A DNA stretch of 64,000 bases from NCBI GenBank assembly GCA_023078555.1, contig CM041197.1, forward strand, positions 5,229,810-5,293,809. Direction: 5' to 3'. The stretch is from Ulva prolifera. Lineage: Eukaryota; Chlorophyta; Ulvophyceae; Ulvales; Ulvaceae. Below are positions 56,407-64,000 of this stretch, in pieces (the first letter of the stretch is position 1; the number at the start of each line of letters is the position of its first letter). The position numbers were made by a program, and so were the translations under genes. The notes below the pieces were generated by a model. That model had not been told where the DNA came from. It did no database searches and worked only from the letters and a program-made list of their open reading frames with translations.

Positions 56407-59400
56407 CTACTTGCGGTGAATGGCCCCCCGCAGCAGCCCGACAAACTCGGCGAATGCGGCCTCAAACGCCCGCATCGGCGCGCCGCGGTCGGCCGCGGCG
56501 GCGCGCAGCTGCGCCACCGCCGCCGCAGCCGCCGCCTGCAGCTCCGTCGTCCATGCATCAGGCGGCAGCAGCTGCGAGACGGTGGCGCCGAATGCATCCG
56601 GCGCGGTGGCTAGCAGCGGGCGCAGCGCCTCGGCGGCCGCGGTGAGCACGTCCGCCGGGCGGAAGTGATGGAGAATCGACAGCACGGCGGCCATGATGTG
56701 TGGCACGAGTGGCTTGGAATCTGCACAGCATGACTACGCCGCTGTTTCACGGCGTCCGAGAAAGCCCAGGATCGCGCCCTGGGCATGCACTGAACCCTGC
56801 CGCGGCAGCTGCTGCACTGTTGCTGCTTTGTTGATGGCTCAGCTGACGGCAAGAGTAGTGCGAACTTTGCTGAAGCGAAAAGCCGCGAAGGCCAATCCGA
56901 ACAGCAGCAGCTTACACCAGCAACACCGCTCCGCAGAACCAATTCGTGCCATACCATATTGTGCAGCATTTTGAGGAATAGTGGTCCATCATTATCGTGG
57001 TCTCAACATGCACTGGTGACACAATATGCCAGCTGTGGGCCAGCAGAAGCACATGCGGCGAGAAGCCGACCGCGGGCAGGGACCAGCGGGTTCACACAAG
57101 GGGGCCGCACCAGCTGCGGTCCTGTTGCCGAGGCCCGGCATCCCGGCATCCACTTCTTCCTGGTGCTGCCCCGCAAGCTCCCCCAGCGCGCGCAGCACGA
57201 GGTTCACGGTGTGAACGCTCGGCTGGCGCAGGCCCCACAGCAGGACGTCGAGGAGCGCCGCGAAGTGGTCCGGCGGCAGCCGCAGCACGCGCGCAGCGTG
57301 CACCTCGCAGATGCGCAGCACGGCCAGCGCGCACGCGTCGGCGACGGCGGGGTAGCCCAGCACAGCACGCGGCACGGCCGTCAGCACAGCATGGCAGCCC
57401 TGGAAGATGCTCTGCACTGCGGTCGCTGCCGTCTGGGCTGGCGGCGGAGCAGGTAGAACTCCAGACGATCTGTGAAGGGCGTCGGGCGATGACCCACACA
57501 TATGCATACGGCCCATGCATACGGCCGACGAAAGCTCCTCCCGGCGCATGTGTGTGAGCTGAGCGTGCAAGCAGTCGGTGCGCACAGAGCCCACGGCACA
57601 GGTAGTCAAGCAACCGTGGCAGAGCTGCTGCTGTCGGGCGCCAGGGGCACCAGGAACAGCAGCAGAACGATAAAATATGCAGAGTGAATCGGGCAAGGGG
57701 CCGGGCACAGCTATCGCTGATGGCGCGATGTTTAATGCATGTACAGGGAATGGGCCCGTGCAGCAATGCAGGTACCACGGACCCGCCCCTGTGCATGCGG
57801 GGTGGCCCAGCTGCCTGCGACTATGGCATGCATGGGGGGTGGCCCAGCTGCCTGCGACTATGGCATGCATGGGGTGGGGGCATGCCTCGAGGACGACGTC
57901 GGACGCGACGTGGTCGAGCAGCTCGGTGAGAAAGAGCAGCAGCTCGAAGGCGGCCTCGAAGAGGGCCGCGCGCTCCGCCTCCGCCTCCTCCACCGCCGCT
58001 GCCGCCTGCGCACCGCGCTCTGCCGCGGCCGCGCGCTGTGACGCCGAAAAGTCCGTCAGCAGCTGCAGGCTCCACCGCGCCAGCTCCTGCAAACGCACGT
58101 GCTGACGTGTGGGTGCTACGGCAGGAACCATCAGGCGGGGACGCATGCCGTGCATGCTGTGCAAACAAATGATCACGAGAGCAGCAGCGGCATTCAAAAG
58201 TAGGGCTGGCGCATGCTGCAGAAGCACATGAGCACAGCCCTCCTGTCTGACAAGAAATGCCTGCTTTCAGTGGGGAACAAAGTTTCAGTGGTGGTGGATG
58301 TGTCCTGGACTTCATAAAGGATCATGGCTAGCAGCAGTGCAGATGGTTGAACTCCACAGGGGACAGCCCTGAGGCATCCCCGAGGCATACAAGTTGTTGT
58401 CTGTTGCTAGCATGTTGTGTGACCTGTCCAATGCAGCAAATTACATCCTGATATTCACCAGTCTATCTTTGTGTGCTGCCAGCATACGGCTAGTGCATTT
58501 ATAGCAATTCCTGTCCAACTACAGCAGCAGCCAGCGTCGCAGTGGTAGCAGCAGGCACAGCAGGCGGAGCGGGGCGGCACCTCGGCGGCGTCATGGTGGA
58601 GCGTGCCGGAGTGCGAGCCCGCGAGCGCCGTCGCGAGCTGCAGCAGGAGCTGCTGCAGCAGGGGCTGCGCCGCAAAGAGGCGGCGCACGTGCAGCAGCGC
58701 GGGCAGGCACGGCATGACCGCCGCGTACACGGCGCAGGCCGCCGCGAGGTTCGCGCCCTCCACCGCCCCCCGCAGCCGCTCCAGCGCGATCGCCATCTTC
58801 TCCACCTGCGCCGCCATGCCCAGCCGTCACTGTGTGCCGATGCCTGCGGCCACTGAGTCACTCTGGATGCGGACAACCTTGTGGTTGGGCCATGTCCTCA
58901 AGAGCCCCCGCGTGTGCACCAAGAGGGCCCGCCTGTGCACCAAGAGCCCCCGCGTGTGCACCAAGAGGGCTCGCCTGTGCACCAAGAGCCCCCGCGTGTG
59001 CACCAAGAGGGCCCGCCTGTGCGCTAAGACCTGCCTATGCACACGCCGCTCGAAGATGTTGCGGAGGTGCTTGAGCACTACGTTGGTTGTTTGTCGCCTC
59101 GTATACGAGGAGAACGAACAGGAAATCTCTCAGGACGGTACACATGCACAGTGAATTCGCACTGTTGGGCTGGCCGTGGCCATACATGCATGCAGTGCAT
59201 GTGCATGAGCATCATACCCCGGCTCCCCCACTGAAACAGGATGCGAGACACAAACAGCCCCGGCGAAGTAGCCATAACTGCGGACACAGATTAGCGGAGG
59301 GGAGCGCACGTTCGGGGCCAGCGCAGCGGCGGCGCGAGCCTTGCCGCCGTCCGCGGCCGCCTCGTACTGCGCGACCTCGGCCAGGGTCGACTGCAGGAGG

Positions 59401-62400
59401 TGCTGCAGCATGTCGAGCGTGCCGGAGCGGTCGAGCGCGCGGAAGCCGGTGGCGTGGGAGCACACGGCGGCGGCGAGCGGCCGGTGCAGGCCGCTGTGCA
59501 GCCCCGCAAACGCGCCCGGCAGCGGCGCGGCCGCAAAGGCCTGCAGCAGCTCGCGCCACGCCGGCACCTGCACCGTAGCAGGCGACTTGATGCGCTGACG
59601 CCCCCGCCAGATGCTCGCGCCGCCATGGCAAGGAGACCCTCCAGGAGACCCTTGGTGCATGTGAGGTCAAGCTGTGAGTGTCCTGCTTGATGTACAGGAC
59701 AGATGCCGGCACGCGCTCCCCCTGGGGGCTCCTTGGATCTCATACAAACAAATATGAGATGGAAATGTCCTAGACGCGCCGTCGATGCGAAGTCGTTCAA
59801 TGGACCAGCCCCTCAGGTGTGGCATGCTCTAGGCCATGGGGCAAACAATGCGCATGCAAAACTTGGAGCGCGGTCAGCGACTCTGCCCGTGTGCATGCAT
59901 GGTGAGGACGCGACGTCGCCGCACCTGCTGCAGGTGGCCGGAGCGGCCCGGCCGGCAGACGACGGCATGCAGCAGCCGCTCCACCGCGACCGTGTGCAGC
60001 GCCGTCTCGCCAGGGTACTGCGTCACCGCGGCCACGGCGGCGCCGAGCGCCTGCGCCGCCGCGGCCGCGACGTCCGGCGGCGCGAGCAGCCACGCCGCGT
60101 CGGACGGCGGCTCCGGCGGGGGGCCCTCCTCGACCTCGAGGGGGCCGGCGCCGGCGGTGGCGTAGCCGTAGGTGTCGGTCCAGCGGGCGAGGGCCCACAG
60201 CGCAGCCTCCATCAGGCGGGGGCTCGCGAGCGCCTTGTTGGGGCCGGTCGGCAGCGAGGCGACCTGCGCGGCACACATGCTTTGGTTCATGCATGCAATG
60301 ACGCACACTGTGTTTAATTGCATTGCCAGGTGGTATGATCTGGTGCTTTATCATGCAATGGTCCGAGTTCTTGTAATTTGTCGCTGTGGCAGTGAATTGC
60401 ACTCTGATCCTCATGCTATCAAGCACTACATCACAACTCGCAGGTGCAGCACTCAGGTTCATCCTCCCCGGTCCATCCACCATCATCTCTCTCTTGTGGA
60501 CACCTCCCATGCTACCGCAATCAGCTCTGAAGCGGCCCAGATGGAGGCGGACCTCGGTGATGATCTTCCCGATCTCCGGCAGAAGTTCCGCAGCCGGGTC
60601 GTGCGCAGCGCACAGCATGTCGACCTCGACGGGGATCAGCGGCGTCTCCCCGGCCGCGTCATCCGCCGCCACCGCCGCCACCACCCGCAGTAGCCACCAC
60701 AGCTGCTCCAGCGGCACGGCCGCGGCGGCGCCGGAGGAGGCGGAGGCGAGGAGTGCGGCGGCAGTGGCGGAGAGGGCGGCGTGGAGGGCGCGGAGGGAGG
60801 AGGGCAGGCAGGAGCGCGCGAGCGCAGCCGCCTGGTCGAGGGAGAGCGCCTCCCATTCCTCTGCGGCTTCCTACATGCATGAACGTCTGTGAGGCTGGCA
60901 GCAATGCGAGTGGTGCGGGGGGGGGGCGTCAAGCGCCGTTGGGGTGCAATACCGGTGTGACAGATCTGCCGCGGTGTGAGGCCTATTTGATGGCATGAGA
61001 GGCTGTGGCGGGGCAGCCTCCATGCAGGTGGGGGGATGGCTGGGAGGATGCCGCGGCTGGGCTTGAGCATTCAGCGTCCGAGCCAGAAACAGCTTGATCA
61101 GATGTACGGGCTACACGGGACTAGGATCGTCAAGCAGGTGCGGCCTGTGGGCGGGCGCGTGCCAGCGAATGGAGTCGCATTGCGGGCTTCACATGATGTT
61201 ATAAGTATGTGTGCATGACAAGTTGTGGTGGGATGCTTGAGGGGGCCTCGCACCGCGGCACCGTCGTCCACGGCCTCCGCGTCCGCGCCCGCCGCGTACT
61301 CTGCCAGCTGCGCCTTGAGCAGCTCGGCAAAGACCTCGCGCGCGCAGTCGCGCACCGCGCCGTCCACGCGCTCCGACGCGCTGCCGCCGTCCTGCGCGGC
61401 GCGGAACTGCATCTGCGACAGCAGCCGCGTCCACACGTCCAGCAGCAGCCCTGCAGGCAGCCGCCGCCCTCGCGCACTCGCCGCATGCCAATCTGTCAGT
61501 GAGACACAGCATGCCACACGCCTGCAATGCATGCATGCCGTCCAGGCAAATAATGCAAAGGGTGGACGCGTTTGAAGCAGCGCAACGAGACAGCACCTGT
61601 GGATACTCCCTGCCAGTCGGTGGCAAAGTCCACAGAGGCGCCGCCGCGGGCGAGCAGGTCGGCGGTTACACGCGCGAGGTGGCTCCAGAGGCGCAGGAGG
61701 GCCTCCCCACCTACGGCCTCCTCCGCGCGCACGCCGGACACCATGCGGAAGAGGGCCGCGGCGGCCTTGGCGGCGTCCCGCACGACGTCCTCGTCGCCGC
61801 ATTGCTCCGCCGTCGCCACAAAGGCGTCCCCAGGCTGTAGCACCTGTAGCCACAGCGAGAAGGTCGCATGGGTTTCGGCATGAGAGGTGCAGCTTGGTGG
61901 TGACCGAGGCATACGGAGGACTGCATGGCAAGCGGGCCGGGGAGATTTCTGCTTCTTCCCAATTTGTCTCTCCTTCTGCTTCTTCTTCTTCTCATTTCCT
62001 CTTTCTTTCTTTTGTAATGCTCGAGATGGCAGCGTTGTGTGACTTCTGAAGAACGAGGCCAGAGGCAATGCTCTCGTTGTGATAGCTGCCACAGTACGGC
62101 GGTGAACAAAGCGATCGCATGGAGGTGACGGTGGATGCAGGATCTTTCCGCATGCAGCAGGAGGATGTGCCCTGAGGAACACACCTCCAGGAGGCCATGC
62201 ACGCCCACCTCAGCCACCTCCTTGCTGCCGCCCCCCCTCGCATCCCACGGCCCCAGTAGACACATCTGAATAAGCAGATGCCGCAGCCGCGACGCGAGGA
62301 CGCTCCCTCCGCCACCCCGCCGTGCACCGGCCGCCGCAGACGCATGCACGCCAAGCGCGCCGACCAGCCACTGCCGCAACGGCGCGGCGTGCACGGCCGC

Positions 62401-63914
62401 GAGCCAGTGGTCGGGCGCCCGCGCGGCAATGAGGTCAGCGGCCGGGTCGGCGCCGCTGAGGGCCGCGCGGCCCGCGAACTGCTCGGCGCTGAGCGTGCGC
62501 GTGGCCGTGCTGCGAGGCCGCTGGAAGCCCCACGCCAGCGCGGCGCTCATGAGGCCGACCGCATCTGCAGCGGCACCCCCCTGACGTCCCATGAGTTGCA
62601 CACATGTTGAACAAAAAGAGATGTTGAACGCAGAACGCAGAACGCATAGTGGCAAATGGACGGATGGCTGTCAATTCAGAACTTCTTGGCAAGACCCAAC
62701 AAATGTGCACACTTTGTGAGTCCTCCGGCCGGCGGCGCCCAGCAGTCTCCGCCCCCAACATGTGCGCAGTGACACGCAAAAATCTGAAATCAATTTTGCA
62801 GCTATTGCTGCATACGCGTGCTGCAGAGAGCGAATGCAGGGCTCACATGCATGCCGCACCCGGCCGCACAGGCACCCCCCTCCCTGCCGGCACACGCATC
62901 GGGCTGCGGGGACAGCACAGGTCTGCGCATAGTCTCACAATCCACTCCAAAAATTACATCTCATAGTATAAGATCGACGGTCGGAGGCGCACCGGAGAGG
63001 TGGGGGGGTGCGGCCGCGTCGAGCGGCGCCGCCATGGCCATGCCGGAGCCGCAGCGGAACACCGGCTCAAGCAGCGCGGCCTCGAACTGCTGCCGGCAGC
63101 GCTCGTGCGCGGCCCACGACAGGCCGGTGGCCGTCGCGGAGGCGGGGTTGAATTCGACGACGACGGCCGCAAGGGCCCGCAGCAGCGGCGCCGCCGCCTC
63201 TGGCTGCCGCTCGGCCTGGCCGCACAGCTCCTGCAGGGCCATGCGGGGTGCTCAGGGCCGGTGCCAGCGATTCCTCCTCCCGTTACGAGTCAGGGTGGGC
63301 CCTATCGATGGCTCTGTGATAGTACAGCGTGATACACAGCAGCATGTAGACCTTGTGTGTGGGGGGGGGGGGGGCATTTGGCCTGTGTGGGTGGAAGAAG
63401 ATCGCGGGCTCGGGCTGGGTCTTCATACATGCACCGGTTGCCACATGTTTCAGGCACATGTAGGCTCGTGAGATGTTTGCAGGCGCACTTCCAGGTCAAC
63501 ATGCTGGAGGAAGATAACATGCATGCAGACATCAGCACACGGTCGTTCTGATGTTCGCAGTGGTGGTGATCGGACCTGGATGAACGCACGGGACTGCTCT
63601 TGCGGGATTTCGAGCCACAGGAGCTTCACGACCATCGCGTGCACCTCCATGATGGTCTGCAGCACCGGTGCCATTGGCCCATGGCCTCCGCCTCTGCCAT
63701 GGTGCACGATGAACTGCAGCACCCACACCCGCAGCTCCAGCCTACTGGGCTGCGCCAACTTCGCCCAGCCACTGCCGATGCATGCCTTTCGAAGGGCCAC
63801 AGCGGCCTGGAACATGGCGCCCACGTCCTGGGACTTCTGTAGGACGTGCAGGCATGCTGGGATGGGGTCAGCTGCGTTGTGGAAGTCAAGGATGACCCGC
63901 TCCGCCTCTGGATT
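56407..63914 (-). CDS. XPO4: Exportin-4, 5' end beyond the window
   Basis: A RanGTP-dependent importin-beta-family carrier; animal exportin-4 exports eIF5A and Smad3. Twelve exons are visible: 63914-63576, 63230-62991, 62580-62185, 61843-61597, 61450-61254, 60870 to about 60516, 60263-59925, 59567-59310, 58805-58581, 58086-57886, 57411-57111 and 56720-56407, about 1,135 residues against roughly 1,150 in the human protein. HEAT-type helices run throughout. Family landmarks: AERVILDFHNAADPIPAC near the N-terminus, FQAAVALRKA, VVVEFNP then GLSWAAHERCRQQFE, the highly conserved ADDAAGETPLIPVEV, ALWALARWTDTY, and the C-terminal FVGLLRGAI. Only about 20-30 N-terminal residues are missing. The junction 60516/60263 is unsettled in phase. 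The donors at 57886 (GAG|GCATGC) and 62991 (GGT|GCGCCT) are best read as GC, although weak GT sites lie nearby. The exons are Ala-rich. Confidence 0.95.
57801..57874. repeat. 37-base tandem duplication in an exportin-4 intron
   Basis: GGTGGCCCAGCTGCCTGCGA and the following bases through GGCATGCATGG occur twice in a row, just downstream (minus strand) of the exon ending at 57886. Confidence 0.85.
58900..59025. repeat. Two-type 21-base minisatellite in an exportin-4 intron
   Basis: Six 21-base units alternate between AAGAGCCCCCGCGTGTGCAC(C) and AAGAGGGCCCGCCTGTGCAC(C), so a 42-base unit is repeated three times. One unit has a C-to-T change and the last ends in GCGCT. It lies in the intron between 59310 and 58805. 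Confidence 0.9.
63361..63374. repeat. 14-base G run
   Basis: A homopolymer in the intron between the first two visible exons of exportin-4. Confidence 0.85.
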
Positions 63915-64000
63915 CTACAGCATCGGATCCACATTAACAGAAACAAACTAATGACATCACTGTTTCCTGTCATGGTGGCTCTGCCGGTTTTGGGCTGCCG

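Noticed and set aside
1-64000. Transposase, reverse transcriptase, virus-derived genes, tRNA, rRNA or CRISPR
   Set aside because: No catalytic motif, cloverleaf or regular spacer array was seen. Short or very old remnants could still have been missed by eye.

Overview
The window is nuclear DNA of a photosynthetic eukaryote, most likely a chlorophyte green alga. The reasons are: spliced genes with GC-rich exons; a plastid-type SecY that is spliced and therefore nuclear (this gene stays in the plastid genome of red-lineage algae and glaucophytes but has moved to the nucleus in Viridiplantae); a Ycf49-like (DUF2499) protein; and a plant-type chloroplast aldo/keto reductase. A secondary alga with a green plastid cannot be excluded. 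Exon models were built by hand from reading frame, intron phase and family alignment. I saw no transposase, reverse transcriptase, rRNA, tRNA or CRISPR.

Layout. 0-17 kb: a WD40-tailed protein kinase (minus), plastid SecY (minus) and a carnosine N-methyltransferase-like gene (plus); the last two are divergent. 18-25 kb: an unrecognised 375-residue gene (minus), a weak SLF2/FAM178-like gene (minus) and a phosphatidylglycerophosphate phosphatase of the HAD class (plus). 26-31.5 kb: a divergent pair of plastid genes, the Ycf49-like protein (minus) and an aldo/keto reductase (plus), sharing a 364-base spacer. 33-55 kb: three minus-strand members of an uncharacterised gene family, separated by 4-6 kb of largely gene-free DNA. 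56-64 kb: exportin-4 (minus), whose first exon lies beyond the right edge.

The most novel item is the three-member family (P1 33306-38465, P2 about 44370-47411, P3 51650-54933). The proteins are very divergent, but the first two introns fall in the same phases (2, then 1) in all three, and short motifs recur in the same exons. I know no named domain for them. Other points of interest are a kinase-WD40 fusion with altered HRD and DFG motifs, an intron minisatellite whose last unit forms the 3' splice site, a well-supported GC-AG intron, a strong GTGCGN donor preference, a short dispersed repeat ending in TTGTAACACA, and many TGCATGCA palindromes in introns and spacers.
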